The translations under genes were made by a program, and so were the position numbers. From UBA10518 sp022837185 (GTDB lineage: Bacteria > Desulfobacterota > Desulfobulbia > Desulfobulbales > Desulfobulbaceae): 64,000 bases of DNA. The DNA lies in the NCBI GenBank assembly GCA_034007705.1, contig JAVEQK010000004.1:1-64000 (forward strand). The letters are read 5' to 3'. The first letter of the stretch is position 1. The number at the start of each line of letters is the position of its first letter. Below, one piece after another: positions 16,262 through 25,800 of the stretch. Under the pieces are notes generated by a model. That model worked only from the letters and a program-made list of their open reading frames with translations. It did not search any database and was not told where the DNA came from.

Positions 16262-16825
16262 TCAGGGCTGAAAATTGACCCTGGGCACAGCCCGGTCGCC
16301 TTCGTCTTCGATTTCGAAGAATTCGCCTTTTTGAAAATTGAAATACTTGGCGACAATGGAATTGGGGAAGGTCTCGATGCCGACGTTGAGGTTGCGGACC
16401 GTGCCGTTGTAGTAGCGCCGGGCCATCTGGATCTGGTCCTCAATTTCAGCCAGTTTGGCCTGCAGATCCATGAAGTTCTGGCTGGCCTTCAGGTCGGGAT
16501 AGTTTTCGGCCACGGCGAACAGCCTGCCCAGGGTCTGCGTCAGGGCCGATTCGGCGGCGATCTTGTCACCGATGCTGCCCGCGTTCATGGAGCGGGTGCG
16601 CAGTTCGGTGATTTCTTCCAGCACGCCGCGCTCATGGCCCATGTACCCCTTGACCGATTCGAGCAGGTTGGGAATGAGGTCCGAGCGCCGCTTGAGCTGG
16701 ACGTCGATGCCGCTCCATCCCTCATCCTTCATGTTGCGGAGCCGGATCAGTTTGTTGTAGACGGCGATGAGCCAGAGGACTGCGGCAACAGCGAGGGCAA
16801 GGAGTGAGAAGAAAAAAATCGTCAT
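16262..16825 (-). CDS. lemA: LemA family protein
   Basis: A 187-residue protein with one N-terminal membrane helix (residues 2-23) and the LemA helical domain. Conserved marks are YNKLIRLRNMKDEGWSGIDVQLKRR, RSDLIPNLLESVKGYMGHE, and RRYYNGTVRNLNVGIETFPN, then FFEIED near the end. It is anchored in the inner membrane. It is co-transcribed with the DUF2207 protein, the usual pairing, and probably forms an envelope complex with it. The biochemical role is unknown. Confidence 0.92.
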   Translation of the reverse strand: MTIFFFSLLALAVAAVLWLIAVYNKLIRLRNMKDEGWSGIDVQLKRRSDLIPNLLESVKGYMGHERGVLEEITELRTRSMNAGSIGDKIAAESALTQTLGRLFAVAENYPDLKASQNFMDLQAKLAEIEDQIQMARRYYNGTVRNLNVGIETFPNSIVAKYFNFQKGEFFEIEDEGDRAVPRVNFQP

Positions 16826-16987
16826 GGCGGACCTCTTGTCTGGGTGTGGACGGTTGCAGCGGAAAGAGTGGTTTCCAATATTGAGCAGATTATAGCAGAG
16901 AAGGGATGCCGGAGAGAAAATTATTTGCAGCGGCTGCGGTTTTTTTCAGTGGTGGTGATCAGGCGGGGCGGGGAAACGCCGGCCGGC

Positions 16988-18010
16988 TTATTTCATCAGC
17001 CAGGTAATATTCTCGAGGCGGTAATGGAGGGTGACGGTCTGGCCGGGAAGCAGGGCTTTCCCGTTGAAGTTCAAGTCCGGCACGTTGGCGACCAGGCGGT
17101 GGTCGCCGCAGACGACGTGGATGCGCGGCTCGCTGGAGTGCCTGTCCAGGTAGATGCCGATGACGGTGCCGGTGAGCGTATGGGCGGCATGATCGGGCAG
17201 CGCGTTGGTCAGCTTCAGGACTTCCGGAGCGATGACGGCAATGCTGTCCGGGCCGGGTGGAGAGGGGACAAGAATGAACTGGCCGTCGGCCAGTTTCTTG
17301 CAGAATTCCTGGCGGTCATTTTTCAGCCAGGGGCCCAAAAGAATATTTTCCAGGCTGCAGTCGAGGATTCGGCCGTTATACTGGTAGATAACGGAGTCGC
17401 AGAGGTCATTGAGCCATGATTGATTGTGACTGGTGATGACCAGAGTTGTTCCCCACTCCTTCCTGGCGAGGAGAATGGCCCGGCGGATTGCCCGGGCGCT
17501 TTCCATGTCCACGCTGGCGGTGGGCTCGTCGAGCAGGAGGCAGAGAGGTTTGAGCACCAGCCGGGCGGCAAGGGCGACCCGTTGTGCCTCGCCGCCGGAC
17601 AACTGGTGCCATTGCCTGGCGGCAAAGGAGGAATCGAGCCCGACCAGGTCCATGGCGGCGGCGACGTTGTCCCGCAACCCGGTTTTCCGGCCGCGAATTT
17701 TCAGGCCATAGGCAATATTGTTGAAGACGTTGCGGGTGAGCAGGTGCGGGACCTGGGGCAGCATGGTTATCTGTTGATGCGCTTCGGCGTCAAAGGGCAG
17801 GACGGCCCGGCCCTGGAAATAAACCGTTCCTGACGTACATCTTTCGGACAGCGACAGTATCTTGAGCAGGGTGCTCTTGCCGCTGCCGTTGGGGCCGGAA
17901 AGACCGGTTATGGTGCCCGGGTCAATGGACAGCTCCGCGACGTCAAGGACGGTGCGGTCGTTGTACACCTGTCGGACATCCCGCAGCCGGAGCAGGGGTT
18001 CCCTGGTCAT
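16988..18010 (-). CDS. tupC: Tungstate ABC transporter ATP-binding protein
   Basis: A 340-residue ATPase. Walker A is GPNGSGKST, the signature is LSGGEAQR, and Walker B is CLLLDEPTASVDME; THNQSW carries Asn and Gln after the switch His. The C-terminal region (residues 265-340) has two stretches resembling a TOBE/Mop oxyanion-binding domain (DSIAVIAPEVLKLTN, LTGTVIGIYLDR, VTLHYRLENITW). Such a domain would let bound oxyanion inhibit transport. The start ATG at 18010 overlaps the tupB stop (ATGA), so the longer frame to 18151 is rejected. It forms the tupABC operon with the two upstream genes. Confidence 0.88.
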   Translation of the reverse strand: MTREPLLRLRDVRQVYNDRTVLDVAELSIDPGTITGLSGPNGSGKSTLLKILSLSERCTSGTVYFQGRAVLPFDAEAHQQITMLPQVPHLLTRNVFNNIAYGLKIRGRKTGLRDNVAAAMDLVGLDSSFAARQWHQLSGGEAQRVALAARLVLKPLCLLLDEPTASVDMESARAIRRAILLARKEWGTTLVITSHNQSWLNDLCDSVIYQYNGRILDCSLENILLGPWLKNDRQEFCKKLADGQFILVPSPPGPDSIAVIAPEVLKLTNALPDHAAHTLTGTVIGIYLDRHSSEPRIHVVCGDHRLVANVPDLNFNGKALLPGQTVTLHYRLENITWLMK

Positions 18011-18708
18011 GTCCTGCGCCGCAGAAAGGAGAGGGAAAAGCTGATGACAAAGGCAATGGCCAGGAGGACCAGGCCGAGGGCGATGCCGGAAGCAAATTGT
18101 CCCTTGTTGGTTTCCAGGGCAATGGCCGTGGTGATGGTCCGGGTGTCCCACTTGATGTTGCCGCCCACCATCATTGAGATCCCCACCTCGGTCAGGACCC
18201 GGGCCGAGGCCGTAATCGCGGCGATGAGGATGCCGAGGCGCGCCTCCACCACGCTGGTCAGGAATATCTGTTTCTGCGAGGAGCCGAGGGAGATGAGGGT
18301 CAGGCGCAGGGAGCGGTCGAGGCTTTCCACCGCCGTTGCGGTCAGGGCGATGACCACCGGCAGGGCGAGGATGGTCTGGCCGACCGCGATGCCGGTCAGG
18401 GTAAAGAGCAGGCCGAACTCGCCCAGCGGCCCCCGGTTGGAGATGAAGGCATAAACCAGGAGGCCGATGAAGACGGTGGGCAGGGAGAGCAGGGTGTCGA
18501 CCACGGTCCGCACCCCTTTCTTGCCCGGAAAGTTGAGGTAGCCGAGCAGATATCCCAGGGGAATGCCGATCAGCAGGCTGACGGTCATGGACATGGAGGC
18601 GGCCTGGACCGTGGCCCAGACCGCCGAGTAGGTCTCCTGGTCGCCCTGCAGGAGCAGGACGAAAGCTTTTGCCAAGCCTTCAAGGATAAATTCCATTCCC
18701 AAACCCAC
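18007..18708 (-). CDS. tupB: Tungstate ABC transporter permease
   Basis: A permease of 229-233 residues with five or six helices. The cytoplasmic coupling loop is at LISLGSSQKQIFLTSVVEARLG, and LLSLPTVFIGLLVYAF and GISMMVGGNIKWDTRTITTAI are typical TupB marks. The frame may start at a GTG (18708) or at an ATG (18696, residue 5); the latter is more likely because GGGTTTGGGA is just upstream. It lies between tupA and tupC with a 4-bp overlap to tupC. Confidence 0.9.
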   Translation of the reverse strand: MGLGMEFILEGLAKAFVLLLQGDQETYSAVWATVQAASMSMTVSLLIGIPLGYLLGYLNFPGKKGVRTVVDTLLSLPTVFIGLLVYAFISNRGPLGEFGLLFTLTGIAVGQTILALPVVIALTATAVESLDRSLRLTLISLGSSQKQIFLTSVVEARLGILIAAITASARVLTEVGISMMVGGNIKWDTRTITTAIALETNKGQFASGIALGLVLLAIAFVISFSLSFLRRRT

Positions 18709-18723
18709 GGGTATGATTGAGAG

Positions 18724-19569
18724 TTAATTTCCCTCAGCGTTGGGGAAGAAGAGCTGTTTGCCTTCCAGCTTGAAAGCGGCGATGGCGTTCTGTCCTTCCT
18801 TACTGACCAGCCAGTCGCCGAACTTGCGGGCAAGTTCCTGCTGGGCCTTGGGGCAGCGTTCCGGGTTCACCTCGATGACGGAGTACTGGTTCAGCAGCTT
18901 CTGGTCACCCTCGGAGAGAATCCTGAGCGGCGGGTTGCCGCCGAGGTTGGCTTCGTAGGAGATGTAGGTGCCGCGGTCGGTCAGGGTGTAGCCGGTCTGC
19001 TCGCCGGCGATATTGATGGTGGCAAGCATCCCCTGGCCTGCCTGCCGGTACCAGCCCTCCTTGTCGGGGACGGCGTTTACGCAATCATTCCAAAGGGCCA
19101 GTTCTTTCTTGTGGGTGCCGGAATCGTCGCCGCGGCTGACAAAGACGGCCTTGCTGTCAAGAACCGCCTTGAAGGCGCCGCAGGTGTCCTTCCCTTTGAT
19201 GCCGGCCGGATCGGCCTCCGGCCCGATGATGATGAAATCGTTGTACATGAACTGCCGGCGGTTCAGGCCGAACCCGGCCTCGACAAAGGCCTTTTCCGCG
19301 GCAGGGGCGTGCACCATGAGGACATCGGCATCGCAGTTCTCCCCCAGCTTGAGGGCCTGGCCGGTGCCGGTGGCCACCCATTTCAGTTCAATGCCGGTTG
19401 CCTCCTTGACCAGGGGCGCCATGTATTCAAGCAGGCCGGTGTTGTCGGTGCTGGTGGTGGTGGCCATCATCAGCGGCCCCTGTTCCGCCTGGGACGCCGA
19501 CGCGCAAAGCAGCACGGCAAAGAGGAGAGAGAGGATGGTCGGGAACGGTTTTCCGTACAGGTGCTTCAT
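18724..19569 (-). CDS. tupA: Tungstate-binding periplasmic protein
   Basis: A 281-residue binding protein with a signal peptide (to about residue 28, CASASQAE). The mature protein starts with MMATTTSTDNTGLLEYM, the TTTS signature of TupA that binds tungstate. Further family marks are VATGTGQAL, ADVLMVHAPAAEKAFVEAGFG, FVSRGDDSGTHKKE and TDRGTYIS. A consensus AAGGAGG lies 7 bp before the ATG, and a strong promoter (19642-19670) precedes it. TupA proteins bind tungstate much more tightly than molybdate. In this organism tungsten would feed W-dependent formate dehydrogenases or aldehyde oxidoreductases, none of which is in the window. Confidence 0.93.
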   Translation of the reverse strand: MKHLYGKPFPTILSLLFAVLLCASASQAEQGPLMMATTTSTDNTGLLEYMAPLVKEATGIELKWVATGTGQALKLGENCDADVLMVHAPAAEKAFVEAGFGLNRRQFMYNDFIIIGPEADPAGIKGKDTCGAFKAVLDSKAVFVSRGDDSGTHKKELALWNDCVNAVPDKEGWYRQAGQGMLATINIAGEQTGYTLTDRGTYISYEANLGGNPPLRILSEGDQKLLNQYSVIEVNPERCPKAQQELARKFGDWLVSKEGQNAIAAFKLEGKQLFFPNAEGN

Positions 19570-19641
19570 GATGCTGTCCTCCTTGATGTTGAGACCGGTT
19601 GCGGCCGGCTTCAGGTATGAATGGGAACAATTCCTCCATGG

Positions 19642-19670
19642 TTTATAGTCGAGTTTCTGGTCTGTGTCAA
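19642..19670 (-). promoter_or_regulatory. Promoter of tupABC
   Basis: On the minus strand TTGACA (19670-19665), 17 bp, TATAAA (19647-19642). The -35 box is part of an inverted repeat TGTCAA-TG-TTGACA (19665-19678) whose other half could be the -35 box of the divergent ModE-like gene. Confidence 0.75.
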
Positions 19671-19687
19671 TGTTGACATACGTGAAA

Positions 19688-19708
19688 ATTTTATTAATTA
19701 ATTAAAAT
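19688..19708. promoter_or_regulatory. AT-rich dyad in the tupA/modE-like divergent region
   Basis: The arms ATTTTA (19688-19693) and TAAAAT (19703-19708) flank the palindrome TTAATTAA. It lies between the two divergent genes, just beyond the tup promoter, and is a plausible binding site for the ModE-like protein encoded next to it. Confidence 0.4.
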
Positions 19709-19754
19709 ATGCTACATTGATACGTACCTTTGAAAATCAGATACAGGAGTTGCC

Positions 19755-20108
19755 ATGCCGGTTGCAAAGAAACACTTTGTCATCCGTTCAAAAATCTGGA
19801 TCGAGGACGACGACGGCAAGGTGGTGTTCGGGGATGGGCGATACCGCATCCTGGAAGTCGTGGATCGGCTGCAGTCGCTGCAGGCCGCCGCCCTGGAACT
19901 GAAAATGAGCTACAGGGCGGTCTGGGGCAGAATCAGGGCGTCGGAGAAGCGGCTGGGAAAGCCCTTGGTGACACGGGAGGGAAAAGGGTCGAAACTGACC
20001 CCTTTTGCCGAGAAGCTGATGGTCCAGTACAGGAGGCTGCAGGAAACGATCAGGGAGGAGTCGGATGCGATCTATGACAGCCTTATTTCCGACTATCTTG
20101 ATCAATGA
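19755..20108 (+). CDS. ModE-type HTH regulator lacking the Mop domains
   Basis: A 117-residue protein equal to the N-terminal LysR-like winged-helix domain of ModE: FVIRSKIWIEDDDGKVVFGDGRYRILEVV, then LQAAALELKMSYRAVWGRI as recognition region and LVTREGKGSKLTPFAEKLM as wing. The C-terminal molybdate-binding (Mop) domains of E. coli ModE are absent, and there is no partner gene with them nearby apart from tunR 17 kb away. AGGAG is 5 bp before the ATG. It is transcribed divergently from tupABC, which suggests it controls that operon. How it senses oxyanion without a Mop domain is unclear. Confidence 0.85.
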   Translation: MPVAKKHFVIRSKIWIEDDDGKVVFGDGRYRILEVVDRLQSLQAAALELKMSYRAVWGRIRASEKRLGKPLVTREGKGSKLTPFAEKLMVQYRRLQETIREESDAIYDSLISDYLDQ

Positions 20109-20236
20109 CGCACGGCCCGCAGCAGCCGTTCGGCAGCCGGCTTCATAATATTTTCGCCTGAATCCGCCCGGCCGCTTTCTGCCCTGGGGAAGGAAACGGC
20201 TGTTCGCGGAAATCACAGGGAACGGAAAGGTGCGCC

Positions 20237-20803
20237 ATGGAAGAAATGCATTCCGGAAGGTTCGCTGACAAGACAGAGCAGGCAGGCTATGAACAGCGCT
20301 TTGCGCAGCTGACGGAGGCCATCCGCTCCGCCCCCTCCCCCAGTGCGATCATGGGCAGCCTGCAGAAGGGCCTGCTGGATGTCTATGAAGTTGAAATGGC
20401 ATCTGTTTTCCTTGTCGACGCGGTCAAGCAACAGCTCGTCTCCTGGATTGTCCTCCCCGGCACCGTCCTGCATAAAATCAGGGTTCCCATCGACAAAACC
20501 AGCATCGTCGGTCATGCCGCCGCCACAAGAAGCGCTGTGGTCGTCAACAACGCCTATGACCGGGAGGAACTGGGGCGCATCGATGCCCAGCTTCAGTTTG
20601 ACTCCTTCTGGGACGCCAAGGCAGGTTCCCGCACCAGGCAGGTGCTGGCGGTTCCCATCCTGTTTGAACGGTCGCTCATGGGCGTGATTCAGTTGATGAA
20701 TCGGTGCGACGGGGCGGATTTCACCCCCGGCGACGTCCGCCGGATTACCGATCTGGCGGAAATTCTGGGCACAACCTTCCACAAACTGCAGCGCCCGGCT
20801 TAA
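20237..20803 (+). CDS. Single GAF-domain protein
   Basis: A 188-residue soluble protein consisting of one GAF domain (residues 20-180): LQKGLLDVYEVEMASVFLVDAV, then the characteristic VPIDKTSIVGHAAATRSAVVVNNAYD, and VLAVPILFERSLMGVIQLMNRCDGADFTPGD. There is no output domain, so it may be a stand-alone sensor or partner of a kinase or cyclase encoded elsewhere. The ATG has GGAAAGG about 7 bp upstream. It precedes the shikimate kinase gene by 56 bp on the same strand. The ligand is unknown. Confidence 0.85.
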   Translation: MEEMHSGRFADKTEQAGYEQRFAQLTEAIRSAPSPSAIMGSLQKGLLDVYEVEMASVFLVDAVKQQLVSWIVLPGTVLHKIRVPIDKTSIVGHAAATRSAVVVNNAYDREELGRIDAQLQFDSFWDAKAGSRTRQVLAVPILFERSLMGVIQLMNRCDGADFTPGDVRRITDLAEILGTTFHKLQRPA

Positions 20804-20859
20804 GGAGCGGTGGTCATGCATCCCCGCCGGCCGGAAGCGTTCACCGAAAAGGAGCCGCC

Positions 20860-21375
20860 ATGGATGAAGGGATGTCAGCGGTGAAAGCAAACCTGACGCT
20901 CATCGGCATGCCGGGGGCGGGCAAGAGCACGGTGGGGGTGATCCTGGCCAAAAAGCTGGGAATGGGTTTTGTCGACACCGATGTGCTCATCCAGGTGCAT
21001 CAGCACAAAACATTGCAGCAGATCATCGAGGAGGGGGGTCATCTCCATCTCAGGGCCATAGAGGAACAGGAAGTTCTGGCTCTGGACGTCGAGAACCACG
21101 TCATTGCCACCGGGGGCAGCGTGGTTTACAGCGAGAGGGCCATGGCCCGTCTGCGAAAGATGTCAAGGGTGATATTCCTTGAAGTCGGTTTTGAGGAGCT
21201 GCAGAGAAGGATCCACAACTTCTCTACCCGGGGGATCGCCAGGGCCAGGGATCAATCGTTTGGCGATCTTTTTGCCGAACGGCAGCCTCTCTACCGGCAG
21301 TATGCGGAGATCACCATCGACGGCTCTTTCCTGGACCAGGAGGAACTGGCCGCGCAAATCATCCGGTTGCTCTGA
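20860..21375 (+). CDS. aroK: Shikimate kinase
   Basis: A 171-residue kinase of the common aromatic amino-acid pathway, phosphorylating shikimate at the 3-hydroxyl. Walker A is GMPGAGKST; VDTDVLIQ carries the shikimate-binding Asp, IATGGSVVYSE is the central GG motif, and the lid region is around GIARARDQSFGDLFAERQPLY. The usual Arg of the GGG-x-R region is not obvious in the Ser-variant GGS motif. ATG 20860 follows GGAG by 5 bp; an alternative Met is at 20872. The longer frame from 20704 is an out-of-frame reading of the GAF gene. Confidence 0.85.
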   Translation: MDEGMSAVKANLTLIGMPGAGKSTVGVILAKKLGMGFVDTDVLIQVHQHKTLQQIIEEGGHLHLRAIEEQEVLALDVENHVIATGGSVVYSERAMARLRKMSRVIFLEVGFEELQRRIHNFSTRGIARARDQSFGDLFAERQPLYRQYAEITIDGSFLDQEELAAQIIRLL

Positions 21376-21411
21376 AAAAAGACAGGCCGGCAATCAACGG
21401 CCTCCCCCCGC

Positions 21412-22824
21412 TCACAGAATTCCTCCGCCCAATACCCGGTACAGGGTCACCAGGTTGGCCAGCCGGGAGAAACGGGTGATAATCAGCCCCTGTTGGGCGG
21501 TGTAGAGGGAGCGCTGGGAGTCCAGTACCGCCAGGTAGCTGTCCACCCCTTTTTCATAACGGGTCCGGGAAAGGCGGTAGCTCTCGGCGGCGGCCTCGGT
21601 CAGGGCCTGCTGGGCCGAGAGCTGTTCATCAATGGTGCCCTGCTGGGCCAGGGCATCGGCCACCTCCCGGAACGCCGTCTGGATCGACCTCTCGTATCTG
21701 GCCAGGGCAATCTCCCTCTCGGTCTCGCTGACGCGGTAGGCGGCCCAGGTACGGGCGTCGAAGATCGGCATGACGATCTGCGGCGTAAAGCTCCAGGTTC
21801 CCGTTCCGGAGCCGAAGAGGCCGGAGAGGTCGTCGCTGGCGGTGCCTATGGCAGCGGTCAGCGCGATGCGCGGAAAAAAGGCGGCCCGGGCCGCGCCGAT
21901 AAAGGCGTGGGCACCCTTGAGCTGATGTTCCGCGGCCACGATGTCAGGCCGCTGGAGGAGAACATCGGAGGACATGCCCGGAAAAATGTCCTGGATCGGC
22001 ACAATGGCGGCCAGATTCTCCGGCAGCAGCTCCTGGGGCACCGGACGGCCGGCCAGCAGCTGCAGGGCGTTTTCGTCCTGGGCCACCTGCTGGGTGTACA
22101 GGGCCAGATTTCTCCGCGCCGTCTCCACCGGAATCTGTGCCTGCCTCAGATCAAGTTCGGTCGCCACCCCGGCGCTGAAAAGTTTGTGCACCAGATCATA
22201 GGATTCCTGCTGGGCTTCAAGGGTGGACGCGGAAAGCTGCATGTTCTCCCTGTCCGCGGCCAGGGCCAGGTAAGCGCCTGCAACTTCGGCGATCAGGGCG
22301 ATCCGGACACTGCGCCGGGCTTCTTCCGTGGCCAGATATTCTTGCAGGGCCTGGTCCTTCAGGCTGCGGAGGTGCCCGAAGAAATCGATCTCCCAGGCAG
22401 CGACGCCCAGGTCGATGCTGTACTGCTCCCTTGTTCGCTGCTCGCCGGAGCCGATGAGGTCGGCGGAGCGGCGCTGTTTGCCGCCTCCGGCGGAGACATT
22501 GACGGCGGGTAACAGTTCGGCCCGCTGGACGCCGTACAGCGCCCGGGCCTGTTCCACATTCAAGGCGGCAAGCCGCAGGTCCCGGTTGTTTTCCAGGGCC
22601 ATGCCGATGACGGCCCGCAGGCGCGGATCGGCGAAAAATTCCTGCCAGCTCAGCTCCGGGACCATTGTTGCCTCTTCCTCGGCGGCGGGCGGCAGGTACG
22701 CATCACCCTGCGGCCACTCGGCGGGAACAGGGGCCGGAGGCTGGCTGTATTCCGGAGCCAGGGTGCAGCCTCCGGCAATGAGGATGCCCAGGCCCGCCAG
22801 CAGCAGCCATAATCGTCTCTTCAT
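21412..22824 (-). CDS. RND efflux outer-membrane lipoprotein (NodT/OprM family)
   Basis: A 470-residue outer-membrane factor. The signal peptide ends in a lipobox (LIAGGC, Cys20), so it is lipid-anchored. The two TolC-type repeats are visible as paired coiled helices with ALENNRDLRLAALNVEQARA (first) and ALAQQGTIDEQLSAQQALT (second). RTRYEKGVDSYLAVLDSQRSL near the C-terminus is the usual family mark. It closes the efflux operon, 18 bp after the RND pump gene, and with the next two proteins should form a tripartite efflux channel. Confidence 0.92.
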   Translation of the reverse strand: MKRRLWLLLAGLGILIAGGCTLAPEYSQPPAPVPAEWPQGDAYLPPAAEEEATMVPELSWQEFFADPRLRAVIGMALENNRDLRLAALNVEQARALYGVQRAELLPAVNVSAGGGKQRRSADLIGSGEQRTREQYSIDLGVAAWEIDFFGHLRSLKDQALQEYLATEEARRSVRIALIAEVAGAYLALAADRENMQLSASTLEAQQESYDLVHKLFSAGVATELDLRQAQIPVETARRNLALYTQQVAQDENALQLLAGRPVPQELLPENLAAIVPIQDIFPGMSSDVLLQRPDIVAAEHQLKGAHAFIGAARAAFFPRIALTAAIGTASDDLSGLFGSGTGTWSFTPQIVMPIFDARTWAAYRVSETEREIALARYERSIQTAFREVADALAQQGTIDEQLSAQQALTEAAAESYRLSRTRYEKGVDSYLAVLDSQRSLYTAQQGLIITRFSRLANLVTLYRVLGGGIL

Positions 22825-22842
22825 AGTACGGAATCCCCCAAG

Positions 22843-25800
22843 TTAATCTCGCTCATCTTCAACATGTTTCATGGTGACGTCCTTTCTGCGCCGTCCCAGG
22901 GCCTTGTAAATCAGAACGTAAAAGAGCGGCGCGAACAGGGTCACCAGGAAAGTGGAGGTCACCGTGCCGCCGAGCACGCCGGTGCCGATGGCCCTTTGCG
23001 CTCCCGCGCCGGCTCCGGAGGCCAGAAAGAGGGGCAGGATGCCGAAGCCGAAGGCCAGGGAGGTCATGATGATCGGCCGCAGACGCAGTTTGGACGCCTC
23101 CAGGGTCGCCTCGATCAGGCCCGCCCCCTGGTCGAGCCTGGCCCTGGCGAACTGGACAATGAGGATCGCGTTCTTGGTGGTCAGGCCCAGGGTGACCAGC
23201 AGGCCGATCTGGAAATAGACGTCGTTGGACATGCCCCGCATACTGGAAGCGATGACACCGCCGATGGCCCCCAGGGGCATGGTCAGCAGGACGGCGATGG
23301 GAATAGGCCAGCTCTCGTACAGGGCCGCCAGGCAGAGAAAGATGACAAAAATGGAGAAGGCGTAGAGGATGGGCGCCTGGGAGCCGGCCATCCTTTCCTG
23401 GTAGGAGAGCCCGGTCCAGTCATAGCCTATGCCCTGGGGCAGTTTGGCGATGAGTTCCTCCATGGCGGCCATGGCCTCTCCGGTGCTGCGGCCCGGGGCC
23501 GGCTCGCCCCAGATATTGATGGAGGGAAAGGCGTTGTAGCGCTCCAGCTTGGGGGACCCAGTGGCCCAGCGGCCGGAGGCGACCGAGGAAAAGGGGACCA
23601 TCGCTCCCTGGCTGTTGCGCAGATAGAGTTTTTCCAGATCCTGCGGCAGCATGCGGTGTTCGGCATCGACCTGGGCGTACACCTTCTTGACCCGCCCGGC
23701 CTGGATAAAGTCATTGACATAGGCGCTGCCGAAGGCGGAGGAGATGATGTTGTGGATGGAACTGATGGGAATCCCCAGGGCCCCGGCTTTGTCCCAGTCC
23801 ACATCGACATAGTATTCGGCCACGTCGTTCATACCGTTGGGCCGGACCCTGGTCAGGCGGGGATCCTGGGCCGCCATGCCGATGAGTTGATCGCGGGCCG
23901 CCATCAGCTGGTCATGGCCCAGGCCGCCGCGGTCCTGAAGCTGGAGATCAAAACCGGTGGCCATCCCCAATTCGACCACCGGCGGCGGCGGAAAGGCGAA
24001 GACCATCGCTTCCTTGATCTGGGAAAGGGCCCCCATGGCCCGGCCGGCGATGGCGTCGACCTTGAGGTCCGGCCGCTGGCGCAGGTCCCAGTCCTTGAGC
24101 TTTATAAAGCCGAAGGCCATGTTCTGACCCTGGCCGCCGAAACTGGCGCCGGCGACGGAAATGACCGACTCGACCGCCTCTTTTTCCTCCTCGAGAAAAT
24201 ACGCCCGCACCTTGGTCATGACCGCCTCGGTCTGCTCCAGGGTCGAACCCGACGGCAGCATGGCCTGGACCAGCAGGGTTCCCTGGTCCTCATCGGGGAT
24301 ATAAGAGGTGGGCATGCGCTGGTACAGGTACCCCATTACCGCCGTGATCAGTACGAACACGGCCAGGTAGCGCAGTTTTCTGGCCAGCACCCGGCCGACC
24401 AGCCTGACGTACAGCTCCCGGGCACCGAAAAAAAAGCGGTCGAACCAGCGGAAAAAGGGGCGCAGGAACCGCACCGCATTGTCCGCCGGCTGATGTCCCT
24501 TGGGCACGGGTTTGAGGATCGTCGCGCACAACACCGGGGTGAGGATCAGGGCGACGACAACCGACAGGAGCATGGAGGAGATGACGGTGACGGAAAACTG
24601 GCGGTAGATGACCCCGGTTGAGCCGGGGAAGAAAGCCATGGGGCCGAAAACCGCCGACAGCACCAGGCCGATGCCGATCAGAGCGCTGGTGATCTGCTCC
24701 ATGGATTTGGCGGTCGCCTCCCGGGGCGAAAGCCCCTCCTCGGTCATGATTCGTTCGACGTTTTCCACCACCACGATGGCGTCGTCCACCAGCAGCCCTA
24801 TGGCCAGCACCATGGCGAACATGGTCAGCATGTTGATGGAAAAGCCGAACAGTCCGAGCACGCCGAAGGTTCCGAGCAGTACCACGGGCACCGCGATGGT
24901 CGGAATCAGGGTGGCCCGGAAGGTTCCCATGAAGAGATACATGACCACAAAGACCAGCAGCACCGCCTCGAACAGGGTTTTGAACACCTCTTCGATGGCC
25001 ACCCTGGTGAAAGGGGTGGTGTCAAAAGGATATATTACCTTCACCCCCGGAGGAAAAAACTGGCTCATCTCCTCCATCTTCTTTTTGACGTTGTCCGCTG
25101 TTTCCAGGGCATTGGCGCCGGCGGCCTGCCGGATGGCCATGGCGGCCGAGGGTTTGCCGTTGTAGTTGCCGTAGATGTCTGAGCGCTCGGTTCCCAGCTC
25201 CGTGCGGCCGATGTCGCCGATACGGACCACCGAGCCGTCCGGATTGGTGCGGATGGGAATGGCGGCAAACTCCTCAGGGGTCTGCAGGAGGTGCTGCACG
25301 ACAATGGTGGCGTTCAGCCGCTGGCCCTCCACGGCCGGGGCGCCGCCTAACTGACCGGCGGAAACTTCGACGTTGTAGGCCCGGAGCGCCAGGATGACAT
25401 CTTCCATGGTCAGGTTGTAGCTGGTCAGCTTGTCGGGGTTGACCCAGACCCGCATGGCGTACTGGGAGCCAAAGTTTTCCACCTCGCCGACACCCGGCAC
25501 CCGGGAGAGGATCTTTTCCAGGTTGGACTGGGCGTAATCCCGCAGGTCATCGCCGTCCATGCTGCCGTCTTCGGAGATCAGACCGACCATCATCAGGTAA
25601 TTCCGGGTCGATTTGCTGACCTTGACCCCGGAGCGCTGCACCACGTCGGGCAGGCTGGCCATGGCGAGCTGCAGTTTGTTCTGCACCTTGGACCAGGCGA
25701 CGTCCGGATCGGTTCCCGGCGCGAAGGTCAGCTCGATTCGGGAGGCGCCGGAGGACGAACTGGTGCCGGAGAGGTAGAGCATGTCGTCCAGGCCGGTCAT

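Noticed and set aside
19664..19678. TunR-type site in the tupA promoter
   Set aside because: TGTCAA-TG-TTGACA is present but does not have the 28-bp TGACAC-N16-GTGTCA frame; it is better explained by paired -35 boxes.
22864..24621. 585-codon open frame antisense to the RND pump
   Set aside because: Antisense shadow of an AcrB-type gene; low-complexity His/Gly/Asp-rich translation.
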